In this document: positions 10,837 through 20,806 of the stretch, in pieces
How the letters are laid out: each line of letters begins with the position of its first letter
Position numbering within the stretch: position 1 is the first letter of the stretch
From: Metaphire vulgaris
Lineage: Eukaryota > Annelida > Clitellata > Crassiclitellata > Megascolecidae
Length of the DNA: 64,000 bases
Assembly: GCA_018105865.1 (NCBI GenBank)
Contig: CM030868.1
Coordinates: 6,091,428-6,155,427 of the forward strand
Direction: 5' to 3'
The notes under the pieces: model-generated
Databases searched by the model: none
Told to the model about the DNA's origin: nothing
The model's input: only the letters and a program-made list of their open reading frames with translations
Position numbers and translations under genes: made by a program

Positions 10837-12233
10837 GCGACAATTTATATAGCACTATCTATCTGCCTGGTGAAGGCCTTAGTCAAGAGCGCTTTACAGA
10901 GACTTCTCGTATGAGATTCCAAATAGGTGCGTTTTTAGTTTGTGTGCAAACCTATCTTGGGTGGTCTCCCTAGTTATTTCCTCAGGGAGGGTGTTCCAAA
11001 GTAACAGATTCCCTCTCAAGACAGATCTGTCCCCAAATTTAGCCGTCTTGGATGGAGGGAGGACAACTAGCTGAATTCGGTGACTAGATCTTAGTTCCAT
11101 CCACCTGTTTGGTTGGAACAACAGTTTGATTGTACAATGAGCACAGATGATTGCCTAATTGATTGATTCTGAGCACCAATGCGATTGCACCAATGTCCTG
11201 TTATTATCTGCATGGATTTATTGAAGCGTCAATCCTTAGACTTTCCTTTTGATCAGTACTACCAATAAGCAGGCTATTTGGTATGTACTCTGTAAGTTAA
11301 AAATTAGTTGAGCTACTCCATCAGTCCATCCTCTTACCTCCAGTCCTGGTCTACCACGTCTTCAGCTCACAACTCAAGGCAGGGTTTAATCTAGGCTGTT
11401 TCCGGGGGGAAAATTGCACCACCACCCCGGAAATTTCAAATACCCCCCGGAAATTTTGGCATACTACATCAACTAACAGCAGCCTCCTAGCTGACTTCCC
11501 CCCAGCTTTTTCAGTTTCCCCCGGCTTTGTCAGTTTCCCCCCGGAGTCCAGGAGTCTGGATTAAAACACTGACTCAAGTTCTCTTCCTTCCACAAGCCTC
11601 CTTTAATCCTGAAACAAGGTTTTAGATCAGTTGGCCCTATCCTCTGGAATGCTCTTGACCTCAGTATACATTATAATTTAGCCACTATTAATTCTATGGC
11701 CCTTGTTTTGAAACTATTTAGGACTCATCCATATGGTACATACAATGCAAAAATGCATATTTTCAATCCCCCTCCCCTTGTTTGCACACCATACAATCGC
11801 AAAATCTCCTAAATCCAACTTCCCTCAGTGCATATGTACTGTACTATATGGATGGACCCCTTAGAGCTCATCTCTATGCAAACCTGCAGTAATCGCAGCA
11901 GCTTCGCTTCTGGTATATTTTTCAGAAGAGGTGCTATGCAGATATTCCATTACATTACATACATTACTTGAATGGGTAAAGGTTTTTGCTAGTGATTTTT
12001 TATGTATTGATGTACAGAGTACGCTGGAATTGCTAAAGGCTCACGTAAAAGATGTACGTAACATCATCATCCTTCTGTGTCACTGGGCGCTTCATGCATT
12101 TGGGATAATATCGCTGACTCAGTTGGAATATCCAAAGTTTCATCTGCCCCTACTCTGCCTCATTCCACTCCCCGCTCTGATCTACATCTTCACAGTAAAG
12201 TTCACAGATCCGAGCAAACTCGACAGCGTCTGA
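7336..12233 (+). CDS. JKAMP: JNK1/MAPK8-associated membrane protein (JAMP)
   Basis: Six exons: 7336-7407, 8224-8378, 9054-9260, 9738-9907, 10305-10381 and 12018-12233 (TGA). They give about 298 residues, close to the vertebrate length of about 311. All junctions are GT-AG with matching phases. A Cys-rich lumenal N-terminus (CIGLYCG, YSACGACSSG, CKKC) is followed by about seven hydrophobic segments. Diagnostic stretches are LSDWYTLVYNPTPDYVTVIH and CTQEAVYPLYTLVFIYYAF, then HWALHAFGIIS and FTVKFTDPSK near the C-terminus. By family knowledge, JAMP is an ER/plasma-membrane protein that recruits proteasomes and ERAD factors and prolongs JNK1 activity. It is divergent from the DCX gene and tail-to-tail with the mutase. 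The start is at ATG ATG (7336 or 7339). An acceptor-like TTTAG just before it leaves a small upstream coding exon possible. Confidence 0.92.
8224..8378 (+). CDS. JKAMP: JKAMP exon 2 (first membrane segment)
   Basis: Acceptor GTTTTCTAG and donor AAGAG|GTTTGT. Encodes ACSSGFRVDENSLCKKCDG, then FYDWMYLCFMAIVSLGLNWF, then a basic FTNKRKR. Phase 0 in, phase 2 out. Confidence 0.85.
8630..8838. mobile_element. Inverted-repeat element (CAGTAAAA ends) in JKAMP intron 2
   Basis: TTACAGTAAAAACCCC at the left and CAGGATTTTACTGTA at the right, with repeated TTAACCAAATGTCCATGTT inside. It abuts the pogo-like element that follows. Confidence 0.5.
8839..9013. mobile_element. pogo/Tigger-type MITE in JKAMP intron 2
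   Basis: CAGTAGAACCTCGTTATA at the left, TATAACGAGGTTCTACTG at the right, flanked by TA on both sides. This is the end type and target site of pogo-like Tc1/mariner elements. It ends 40 bases before JKAMP exon 3. Confidence 0.75.
9054..9260 (+). CDS. JKAMP: JKAMP exon 3
   Basis: Acceptor GGATTTCAG, first codon completed to Ser (KRKS-SQLLILHGSALLE). Holds the conserved LSDWYTLVYNPTPDYVTVIH. Ends CCACT|GTACGT, phase 2. Confidence 0.9.
9738..9907 (+). CDS. JKAMP: JKAMP exon 4
   Basis: Acceptor CATTTAG then GTATACACTAG. Encodes YTLVFIYYAFSLASMVLLRP, a basic loop FIPRRGTKSIYAAL and a further membrane segment. Donor T|GTAAGG. Confidence 0.9.
10305..10381 (+). CDS. JKAMP: JKAMP exon 5
   Basis: Acceptor CTTTTGCAG and donor CAG|GTCAGC. 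Encodes YSYPYILLTVSVITIAIHLS then LFKEQ, one membrane segment. 77 bases, phase 1 in and 0 out. Confidence 0.85.
10786..11130 (-). mobile_element. L2/CR1-like LINE 3' fragment
   Basis: Minus-strand frame carries SSHRIQLVVLPPSKTAKFGD, then NLLLWNTLPEEITR and FAHKLKTHLFG. This is the pattern of the extreme C-terminus of non-LTR reverse transcriptases. A TTA/TAA array (10786-10836) forms the 3' tail. Lies in JKAMP intron 5. Confidence 0.6.
11380..11571. mobile_element. MITE, CAGTGTTTAATCTAG family
   Basis: CAGGGTTTAATCTAGGC and CTGGATTAAAACACTG ends. Near-perfect 8-bp duplication ACTCAAGG/ACTCAAGT. It is inserted inside LINE-derived DNA. Confidence 0.7.
11577..11735 (+). mobile_element. LINE reverse-transcriptase C-terminal relic
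   Basis: Plus-strand frame reads FRSVGPILWNALDLSIHYNL then INSMALVLKLFRTHP, matching GFASVGPILWNALDASMRGL in the better-preserved copy at 20856-21239. Confidence 0.55.
12018..12233 (+). CDS. JKAMP: JKAMP exon 6 (C-terminus)
   Basis: Acceptor TTGATGTACAG. Encodes STLELLKAHVKDVRNIIILL, CHWALHAFGIIS, a Leu/Pro-rich membrane segment and FTDPSKLDSV before TGA at 12231-12233. Confidence 0.9.
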   Translation, partial: STLELLKAHVKDVRNIIILLCHWALHAFGIISLTQLEYPKFHLPLLCLIPLPALIYIFTVKFTDPSKLDSV

Positions 12234-13736
12234 ACGCAGACGAGAGTGGTGAAATTTCGATACACGTTGGGTGTACTGCATCACGAGGCATGGCTTGGCA
12301 GGCCAAACGATCAATTGTCGAATTGGAATCTCATTCTTGCAAAATCGAAAGTAGATTTACTATTTGCCGAGCGCTCAGATAAGCGATATTAGCAGCAGAT
12401 ACCACGTGCTGTGCATCATCCCTGATGTGCAGTCGTGTTGGACTGGTTGCAACTTTTTTGCAAGGTCATATTTAAGCACCAACAAAAGCAGTACTGCGCT
12501 CTTGTACTTCAGTATACATACGTCGAGATGTTTGGCGACGGGTGATGATCGAGACTTTCTCGGGGAAAGTTTTTTTGTCGAGTGGATTTGTTGGAAACAC
12601 GAATGGATGTAGAATTAACTGATGCGTTATGAAACGCATCTGAATGTTTGGATTTTAAAGCTTTTCAGCATTAAGCATTGAACAGTTTCTGTCTGTGATG
12701 AATTTTGAGTTGATGTCACATTACTGTAGTTACTTTGTAAATTTAAAAGTGTACTATCTATGTTGTTGGCCAGGCACATTGCTGCAAATTTTTAGCAGGC
12801 GGTGCATTTTTTCAGGGGCGTAGCTAAAAAATCATTTATCATAAAAACCCGACAAGCAAAAAAAGTCATTGCCCTTCCTTTACCCTTTATCTTCTTTTCA
12901 AAAATCCTGACAAGCAAAAAAGGGTATCACCCTTCCTTTGTTGTGTCTTCAAAAATCTTGATAAGCAAAATAACAGCCTCATCTTCTTGGGCACCTGCAC
13001 CCCCACTTCCTACAGGCATGTTGATGGCACAAATAATATAAAAATAAAATCCTTTTTGAAGCATGATTCTGCTTTATCATTGTCACAACAGCCAGAAAAT
13101 AAATTGATTGTTAGCTTCATTCTTTGTTGGTCATTATTCTAATTTTAATATTACCATGGTGTTCAGTATTATGGGCTATCTGCCATTTACACAATTACGG
13201 TACTGTAAAAATTATTCTGAATTACTGTATTGTAAAAGAGAACTAAATATCTATTCTTTCATGATAAATTAACCTCTGGCATTTGCAAAAATATCTCCTT
13301 TCTTCCTTCATCACCATCGGTTTGAGTAGCTACGGGGAGAAAATTAAGACAATCACATTAACGACATTTTCACTGTTTTGGTTGCTTAAACACAGCTTCA
13401 ATAATTAAATGCCATTCACGAGGAACAAAGCAGAAAAATACACCAAACTAATCTATTATTATCATGATCATTTGCAAACAACAGTGTTCAACGATTTCAC
13501 ATTATACCATTATTTGTTTGTACACAGATATTAATACTAGCTATAGCACAATAAATAGTTTTATATTAAGAAAACCGATCATACACCACCAGAAACTCTG
13601 TGTTCTAAACAATCCAGATGCATTCCGTCTTCACAATTCTTTGGATAAAGGTTAACTAATGGTCAGTGACAAGGTTTCCAAAGGATAACTATGGAAAAAT
13701 CAGATCCAAGTTCGGAGTAGGAAGCCAGGGATTTGT
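12234..13736. other. Intergenic DNA between convergent JKAMP and PGAM
   Basis: No gene seen. It holds the 3' UTRs of both genes and a repeat fragment (12812-13020) that starts CAGGGGCGTAGCTA and has ACAAGCAAAAAA motifs at 12850 and 12908. AATAAA-like sites near 13043 could end JKAMP transcripts. Confidence 0.45.
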
Positions 13737-13858
13737 TTACTTGGCTTTTCCCTGTGCTGCTACTTTGTCGATGGCAGCCTTGACTTCTTCGTCCGATGCT
13801 AAATAGTAATGCCTTATTGGCTTCAAGTTCTCGTCCAGTTCGTAGACCAAAGGAATTC
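13737..13858 (-). CDS. PGAM: PGAM exon 6 (C-terminus)
   Basis: Acceptor TTACAAACAG. Encodes [20 protein letters not shown], then [19 protein letters not shown] and TAA at 13739-13737. The terminal AAQGKAK is a family hallmark. Confidence 0.93.
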
Positions 13859-16800
13859 CTGTTTGTAAACAGCAACAGGTTTCATTAGCAGTCCAATTCA
13901 CAGGTTAACAAGAAAATAAATGTCTAAATTTTTATTCAAAATATTTATCACTCAAATTTCTTGTCTTAAAAACAAAGTGAATCTGTAAACGTGTGTGCGT
14001 GTGTGTGTGTATGTATGTGTATATACCTACAGGGTGGGCCAATAAATCCCGGTCGATTTTGAGGTGATGTAACTTTCTTGATATTTAAGTTACGAAGGAA
14101 ATAAAAATACAAAAGTTGAGATGATTTCCTCGAGAATTCTAAAAAGCTAACGTAACTAACATTGCTCTAACACATGACGAAGATAAACGATAACAAACAG
14201 GTAGACCCGAAATTGACGTCATTAAAGCATTAACCCGTTACAGGGGTTCGACGTTTATAAACGTCGCCCGGAAATCATATGCGAACGGTGTTCGATGTTT
14301 TAAAACGTCGCGCTGTTTTGCTCTTCCACCAGACTTCGCCGTTTAAAAACGTTTTCTTGATTTGATTTGATTTCCTTTTTGGCACGGATGGATGGTAAGT
14401 ACAATAAAAGTGCTAAACAATGATGCAAACCACATCTTTGTAGCTTCTATATAGCCTGCAGATTTCAAGATTCTCACAAAAAATTTCACTTCTCCGAGCA
14501 ACGGGTGTTGGGTGTAGAAACACAACTCCCTAAATTGGGTCCCATCTTCAAAATTTTTGAACTAATCTGTTCCAAAGACACCAACCTACAACTTTGCCGC
14601 TGAATCTGGGGGTCACCGCTGAAAAAAAAAATTTTTATTGACCTTTGAACGTATTTTTGGAAGGGGGTCATATTTTGGTCTGTAAATACCCAACCCCAAA
14701 ATTTCTTTTTTTGGCACGGATGGATGGTAAGTACAATAAAAATGCTAAACAATGATGCAAACCACGTCTTTGTAGCTTCTATATAGCCTGCAAGGTAAGG
14801 TGACAGATTTGAGATTCTCAAAAAAATGTCACTTCTCCGAGCAATGGGTGCCTGGTGTAGAAACACCATAACTCCCTCAAATTGGGTCCCATCTTCAAAA
14901 TTTTTGAACTAATCTGTTCCAAAGACACCAACCTAAAACTTTGCACGCTGAACCTAATCACCACAGAAAAAAATTTTTTATTGACCTTTGAACGTATTTT
15001 TTGGAAGGGGTCATATTTTGGCCTGTAATATGGGCCCAACCCCGAAATTTCTTTTTGGCACGGATGGATGGTAAGTACAATAAAAATGCTAAACAATGAT
15101 GCAAACCACGTCTTTGTAGCTTCTATATAGCCTGCAAGGTAAGGTGTTTCAGATTTGAGATTCTCGCAAAAAATTTCACTTCTCCGAGCAACGGGTGCCT
15201 GGTGTAGAAACACCATAACTCCCCAAATTGGGTCCCATCTTCAAAATTTTTGAACTAATCTGTTCCAAAGACACCAACCTACAACTTTGCCGCTGAACCT
15301 AGGGGGGTCACCGCTGAAAAAAATTTTTTATTGACCTTTGAACGTATTTTTTGGGAGGGGGTCATATTTTGGTCTGTAGGGTGGACCCAACCCCCGAAAT
15401 TTCTTTTTTGGCACGGATGGATGGTAAGTACAATAAAAATGCTAAACAATGATGCAAACCACATCTTTGTAGCTTCTATATAGCCTGAAATATAGTAAGT
15501 TTAAAAAGTACATGTTAACAGTTCAAAATAACGTTATTCTCCAAAATTAATAACCCAAATTGGTAGCGTCTTGTAAAAATTAATTCCCCCTTCAACGGGT
15601 TAATGTATACGATGCGTCACGTAATCGCTTAAACAAAGTTTGCTAAAGCTGTACAGACTATGGAAGGTAGTCTTGGTCCAAACGATGTTCAATGTGTCCC
15701 CCTTTAGCCCTAATAACCAGTAAAATTCTGCCCAGCCACAACAAAAGATTCGTGTCTCGGCACAAATTTCCGGACCGCCTCGCAAACAATCTGAGTAGCC
15801 CAGTTCTAAAGAAGATAGCCAGCATTAGAAAGAGAAATTAACCCCTTAACTGGGATCCAGGATATATCCGTCCAGCTTACATTGAGTTACAGTTAAATAC
15901 ACCGTTAAGGGGTTAACAAGTATAATGCTTTCATTTACCTGTAGGAATATTGAGGGCCATGATTGCTTCATCAGTCATGTTGTCTAGATACTTGACAAGA
16001 GCTCGAAGACTATTGCCATGGGCAGCAATCAGTACTCTCTGCCCTTTCTACAATGCAGTTAGAATTAAAAATATCACATGTATACATAACAACACTATAA
16101 TCTACAGGCAAGCTTTACTATTGCATTTCTTTTACCTCCGTTTACTGTGAATATTTGTGAAAACATTTGAAACAAAAAGAAATAGTCGTATAATTTACTA
16201 TGTACAACAATGTTTATGGCCTGCCTTACAATTGTACAGAGCTTGTGTGCTTTTAGCACGGCAGTCCTACTAGATACTAGAAGTCTTATTTATGATGGCT
16301 ACTTTCAACAAAAACTGTCATCAAAATCAACCTACTGTTTTGCACATTAGACATCACAGTTAGAACTTCCTTCGTTGCTTTTTTGCCATCTTGTGAAAAT
16401 AGCCTTTTTGTCTGTTGGGCTTTGGACTGACCACTGAACTAAAAAATCTCCACTGCTTCGAGTGCACTATGTCTTTTACAATTGTTATGGGTCTGATCTG
16501 CTTACTTACTTTGTATCTAGATTCAGAGTCTTTGGTTTTGACTCTGAAGCTCTTCCGTTTTGATATTTGGACTGTTATGTTGAAATAAATATAATTTGAT
16601 ACAAAATCAACCGAAATCTCGTTTATTTTGCAACATTGCGCTCCGAGCCTCCAACAAATGAAGGTGAACCAAAAACTGTGGGCCCAAGATTACTGCATTC
16701 TTGAGTTTCTACATAGATTGTTCATAACAGAACTTGAGATTAATTTTAATAAAAATAGCAGAATAAAACAAATTCTGTCACTGAAATAGTATCATTTGCC

Positions 16801-19137
16801 AAGAACCTTAGTGAACAATAATTTTTAGCACTCATCTATCACGTAAAAACTTTCACAGAGAAATATGCATAGAGTTGCTTCTACCATAGAAATTGTCAAA
16901 GTGAAGTCGTACCTTGATATCAGGAACAATCACATCAAACCAATATGGCAAAGCACGGGCTACTGTATCTTTCAGACATTCAGTTTTTGGAATCAGGTTG
17001 GTATCAACGTACTGTAAAAAAGAGACAGTTGCAAATACAATAAGCACAATTCAAACATTAAGGATTTACAAATTCGTCTTGTACATTAAAACCCACTTCA
17101 GCGCTATCAAAATTTTGCAGTTTCATATTGTGCAATATTGAGCAGAAATAATATTACCAGAATTAGACTGAGAAGTATGCATGGGTATGTACCCATGCAT
17201 TTTTGACAGAACAATTTATGAAAGCCAGTGAGTCAAACAAAGGCAAATCAGCATTCTGCTCACAATGATTAAAAATATTGGAATAATTGAGAATAAGATC
17301 TAATATTTTAATTTTTTATATAGCTCTCCAATCATTACATGCATTGCAGGCAGTTCTCTTGGTGTACAAATTGTACTAATATCTTTAATATCTTTTCAAT
17401 TCAGGAAATGCACATAACGAAACCATAAATACTTTTTAAAAAAATTAAATTTCTCAAATGGTTAGGTAATATGTTGTGCCAAATAGATTTAGAATTCTCA
17501 TAAAGAAAACATGTATTAACTGTCCTGTTATTTAGTCTCTTAATAGTCAATCAATCAATCAATCAACCATCAATCAATCAATAAACTTCTATGGCACCAC
17601 TATCATAATGCCCAGGGCATCAGCCGATGGTGCACCAAATCCAAATTGAATAGGATCCAGGTCAAGCCGTAAAGATCGGTCAGAACAGCGGGGAGCAATC
17701 TAAGGGGATAAGGCAAGTCAAACAGGTATGTTTTAAGACCAGATCAGAAAGATGCTATAGTGTTAGTCATAAGATGTGATACTGGTAATGAATTCCAGAG
17801 CCTTGGGCCACACACCGAGAAACAACTAGTGCCAAGGACTGTACGAGAATGAGGAACAGTAAATGAAAGTCCAGTCTAGTGGAGTGATTAGTAGGTCGAG
17901 GGATAAGTCACATCTTAATATAATTGGGATCATTATATATATATATATTCTTGATAAGAAAGTAACTGGCCTTGTATTTTGGATCCTTGCCGGGCCAGTA
18001 TTCGCTTCCAGCTTCAACTGGAGGTGGTGGAGTGTCATATGAACGACGCCAGATCTGAATTCAAATACAAAAATTATGAAATGAATTTGTATTTTATACT
18101 CAAACCACGTTTGCTACTAATATCGGCTGCGCTTTAAAATTAAAATAAAGTTTACTTCTACACAAATCTCTGACTCGAGAAAACTGCCAATAGAAAGTCA
18201 CAGTTACCAAATATATCAAAGGCCATACCTTTACTTGCTCTTCCCCGTGCTTAGCGGCCGTTTCTGATTTGTTCAAACCCTGAAGAGCGCCATACATTCT
18301 CTCGTTTAAGCGCCAGTGCCTGTGGACAGGGATCCAGTGTAGATCCAGACCATCTTGAATCAGAAACAGGGTCTTGATGGCTCTCTTCAGAACACTTGTA
18401 TACGCTACATCAAACACAAAACCTTTCTCCTTCAGCCTCTAAAACACAAAAGACACCAGTTTAATAGCAATAATTCGATCTCATTAAATAAATCAAAGAA
18501 TGTACAATACAAATCATAAATGTCTTTCACCTGCAAATAGTCTCACATACATAAAACCGTCTTTTCATGGCAATCTCGCGTAGATTTCTTCACATGCACC
18601 AGCAATATGAAATAGAATCAGAAGCTTGAATGGTAGAATACCAGACCCTGTTATAGACCAAATTTTATTCTAGACTGTCACCTGTATGTCCAGCCGGATT
18701 CCCTGAATTTAACCTAGATCTTGAATGATTTTGATGGTGCTAGTTCACTTTAGGGTGGGCAATGTATTATCCTAAAACCATAGTGAATATAATTCGTCGA
18801 CGTAGTGCTAATAGGGTTAGGGTTAGAGTTAAGGTTAGAGTTAGGGTTAGAGTTAGGGTTAGGGTACAGATACTTCGCTGCGAAATAATACATTGCCCAC
18901 CCTAAAGTGAACTAGTACCATTTTGATTTGGTATGCCATCGGCTGATGCCTCTTTGCATCCATAAGTGGCGCTATAGAAGTGTAGGATCATATTACGGTT
19001 ATTACCTGTCCAGCCAGTTTCGCCTCCTGGATTCCCGACTCGGCCAGATCGGCGTCGAACCAGCCACAGAAGCGGTTCTCGGCATTCCAGGCGCTCTCTC
19101 CATGTCTGACCATCACCACCTTGTGAGCTGCAGCCAT
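13737..19137 (-). CDS. PGAM: 2,3-bisphosphoglycerate-dependent phosphoglycerate mutase
   Basis: Six exons: 19137-19006, 18438-18229, 18054-17971, 17011-16913, 16047-15939 and 13858-13737 (TAA). They give 251 residues (vertebrate PGAM1/2 about 254). It interconverts 3- and 2-phosphoglycerate in cytosolic glycolysis. Visible catalytic residues are the phospho-acceptor His12 in [11 protein letters not shown], Glu90/Arg91 in RLNERMYG and His185 in IAAHGNSLR. Other family hallmarks are [31 protein letters not shown] and [11 protein letters not shown]. The start [13 protein letters not shown] fits the family. An in-frame ATG at 19209 would add 24 unconserved residues. Intron 3 appears to have a GC donor. 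Tail-to-tail with JKAMP. A TATA-like TAAATATA lies about 115 bases upstream. Confidence 0.95.
14227..15604. mobile_element. Inverted-repeat element holding a ~340-bp tandem repeat (PGAM intron 5)
   Basis: Outer ends CATTAACCCGTTACAGG (14228) and CTTCAACGGGTTAATG (15588) are inverted. At the left lie three palindromic blocks about 44 bases apart: CGACGTTTATAAACGTCG at 14249, CGATGTTTTAAAACGTCG at 14293, and CGCCGTTTAAAAACG at 14337. Then come about 3.3 tandem copies of a 332-353 base unit. No protein reading frame is convincing. Confidence 0.6.
14381..15489. repeat. Tandem repeat, unit about 332-353 bases, about 3.3 copies
   Basis: Unit starts GGCACGGATGGATGGTAAGT at 14381, 14713, 15057 and 15410. 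Each carries CTTCTATATAGCCTG, CACTTCTCCGAGCAA, AACTAATCTGTTCCAAAGAC and GACCTTTGAACGTATTTT in the same order. The homologous minus-strand frames are repeat translations, not exons. Confidence 0.85.
15839..15916. mobile_element. Tiny MITE with TTAACCCCTTAAC ends
   Basis: TTAACCCCTTAACTGGGATC at the left and CGTTAAGGGGTTAA at the right, with GGATATATCCGTCC inside. An inverted relative lies at 39094-39172. It ends 23 bases from PGAM exon 5. Confidence 0.65.
15939..16047 (-). CDS. PGAM: PGAM exon 5 (catalytic AAHGNS)
   Basis: [20 protein letters not shown] then [16 protein letters not shown], donor ACAG|GTAAAT, phase 1. Holds the second catalytic His. Confidence 0.93.
16483..16660. repeat. Dispersed repeat, also at 52652-52828
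   Basis: CTGCTTACTTACTTTGTATC, TCTTCCGTTTTGATATTTGG, CGAAATCTCGTTTATTTTGC and CTCCGAGCCTCCAACAA occur in the same order in both copies. Class unknown. Lies in PGAM intron 4. Confidence 0.6.
16913..17011 (-). CDS. PGAM: PGAM exon 4
   Basis: 33 codons, [20 protein letters not shown] then [13 protein letters not shown], between CTTTTTTACAG and AAG|GTACGA. Phase 0 both ends. Confidence 0.93.
17540..17930 (-). mobile_element. L2/CR1-like LINE 3' fragment with (TTGA)n tail
   Basis: On the minus strand [20 protein letters not shown] then SLPVSHL resembles the end of a non-LTR reverse transcriptase. It is followed by GGTGCACCATCGGCTGATGC and a TTGA tail (17549-17585). Ends 40 bases before PGAM exon 3's intron boundary. 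Confidence 0.6.
17971..18054 (-). CDS. PGAM: PGAM exon 3 (probable GC donor)
   Basis: 28 codons from [20 protein letters not shown] to PGKDPKYK. Acceptor GAATTCAG. After AAG the intron would start GCCAGT, not GT. Joining here gives [14 protein letters not shown], gap-free against KDRRYADLTEDQLP of vertebrate PGAM. Confidence 0.85.
18229..18438 (-). CDS. PGAM: PGAM exon 2
   Basis: 70 codons from [20 protein letters not shown] to [10 protein letters not shown], between GTGTTTTAG and AAG|GTATGG. It includes [20 protein letters not shown], which carries the catalytic Glu. Confidence 0.93.
18731..18925. mobile_element. Foldback element with TTAGGG-like core (PGAM intron 1)
   Basis: The left arm 18731-18770 (GTTCACTTTAGGGTGGGCAA, ATGTATTAT) is the near-exact complement of the right arm 18886-18925. 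Between them lies 18811-18866, built of TTAGGG and TTAGAG/TTAAGG units. Confidence 0.75.
18811..18866 (+). repeat. Interstitial telomere-like repeat
   Basis: About nine TTAGGG-type hexamers, mixed TTAGGG, TTAGAG and TTAAGG. It forms the centre of the foldback element. Confidence 0.85.
19006..19137 (-). CDS. PGAM: PGAM exon 1 (catalytic RHGES)
   Basis: 44 codons from [20 protein letters not shown] to EAKLAGQ, donor CAG|GTAATA, phase 0. Contains the phosphohistidine loop. Confidence 0.93.
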
Positions 19138-19249
19138 TCTGACTCCTCCACCACCTGAAAACCCTCGACGAAATGGCAAGAAGAGCTGATCTAGAAGCTC
19201 GGACCGCAAAGGCTCATTCGTCCTTCAGCTGCGCAAGGTCAAGTGCTCG

Positions 19250-19262
19250 ACGCTATATTTAG
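19250..19262 (-). promoter_or_regulatory. TATA-like box upstream of PGAM
   Basis: GCTAAATATAGCG on the minus strand, about 115 bases before the chosen ATG. If used, transcription would start near 19225, just upstream of the in-frame ATG at 19209. Position and match only; no other core element is clear. Confidence 0.35.
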
Positions 19263-19736
19263 CTTTTGCCGCATGCGGGTGCGCTTTTCTATAATTGGTG
19301 AATAAGTAAGTAAGTAAGTAAAATCTCGTGGATTTCTATAGCGTCTTGAGAGCAGCACAACAGTAGCTGCTTATTCTAATATTCTAACGTTTCATATTGC
19401 TGGCGCTTGTGAAAAAATCTACGCGAGATTATTATGAAAAGACGGTTTTATGAATTTATGTATGTGTGACTATTTGCAGATGAAAGAATTATTATAATAA
19501 GTTGAGACTGGCTGAAACTTTGCTAACGTCGTCGATTACGAATGATGACGATAATAATAATAGTAAAAATTAAAATAATGAAAACAAAAATAATGATGAT
19601 AATAATAATAATAATAACTGGATTTTAAGTGCTTTAGTAGGATTGCTCGCTGAAAGCGAGTGGTTCTCAATTTCTCATAGAGAGCAGACCCTACGGAACC
19701 AGTTTAAACCTTAAATTATTAGTAGTATTATATCAT

Positions 19737-19738
<2 letters not shown>

Positions 19739-19808
<70 letters not shown>
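19739..19808. repeat. (ACT)n microsatellite
   Basis: About 70 bases of ACT/TAC trinucleotides, after AAT-rich DNA and a diverged hairpin module at 19620-19670. Confidence 0.95.
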
Positions 19809-20539
19809 AAGTCAATTTTCTACCAAAGACAAAAGAGCGTACATCCTGACCAAAGCTGTACATACCTCATATACAACTTTGATCCTGACTACTGCGTGGC
19901 CTACAACGCTTTTAATTAATTAATTTAGTGCTCATTCGATCGATCATCAGCCTTGCCATACTAGCATACCAGTGCACAGCGAACCTTGATACATTGCACA
20001 GACCATTTTAACTTCCACTCTGCCTGGTAGACATGTGATGATGTGACTACCTGATAGGCTGATAAATAAAATCTCTGACTGCACAGTTATTATCTCTGTA
20101 GGGAGTGTAGGCTATATCGTTGATTGAAATTCGTTTTAAGACTGTCGAAAAGTTCCTTTGAATACACCGTTGTTAAATATAATATTCTAACAGACGAAAC
20201 AAGAAAAATGCTAAATAAAGAAAATTTTATCAGTTATCGTAGTCTGATTTGTCGTCAAGGAAGGTTAAAACTCACAGGCTGAAAACGAATTTTGTCCTAC
20301 TGGTCATCATTCTGTCAGTTTCACTCGCCAGAGGCCGGTAATAGTTCAGATTACGGCGGTCACGAATCTAATGAACAATATATTCCTATACCGATGACAG
20401 GTTAATATAATATATAATATAACAAGGTTTAAAGTGGTTCAGTAGGGACTGTCCTGCGTGAGAACCACTGGTTGGCAAACCTATTCTTGGCGAGCTGCAG
20501 TGACGTGACTCAGTAAGTGAGCGTTTTCTATTTCTGAGT

Positions 20540-20806
20540 CACTGTCAAACTCTGAAACTCTCTCCGTCTGGCTGTCAGATCTTCCAAATCATTGGGTATT
20601 TTCAGATCTAGGCTTAAAACACATCTCTTTCAATTAGCTTTTCCTCCATAGTCGGCCATGCTCTCTTTCCTTCTGACTGATCTCTGGAATGACCTGGTAT
20701 TTTGCGGATGGATTTGAAGCACCATCGATTGATACCCTTGGTCTATTAGAACTGGCGCTAAAAAGTGCATACATTTATGTAATGTAATGTAATGTAACAA
20801 GATATT
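20540..20806 (+). mobile_element. LINE 3' fragment (plus strand)
   Basis: Plus-strand frame with GIFRSRLKTHLFQLAFPP, the F..RLKT.LF signature at the end of L2/CR1-like reverse transcriptases. Then GAAGCACCATCGATTGATAC and a (TGTAA)n tail shared with the oppositely oriented copy at 20780-21250. Confidence 0.5.

Noticed and set aside
14486..15464. Several homologous minus-strand frames (about 60-132 codons)
   Set aside because: They repeat because the DNA is a ~340-bp tandem repeat. Frames shift between units and show no domain.
19138..19209. 24-residue N-terminal extension of phosphoglycerate mutase ([16 protein letters not shown])
   Set aside because: Family proteins start at the MAAxxK position, and the extension has no conserved counterpart. 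Kept as an unlikely alternative start.
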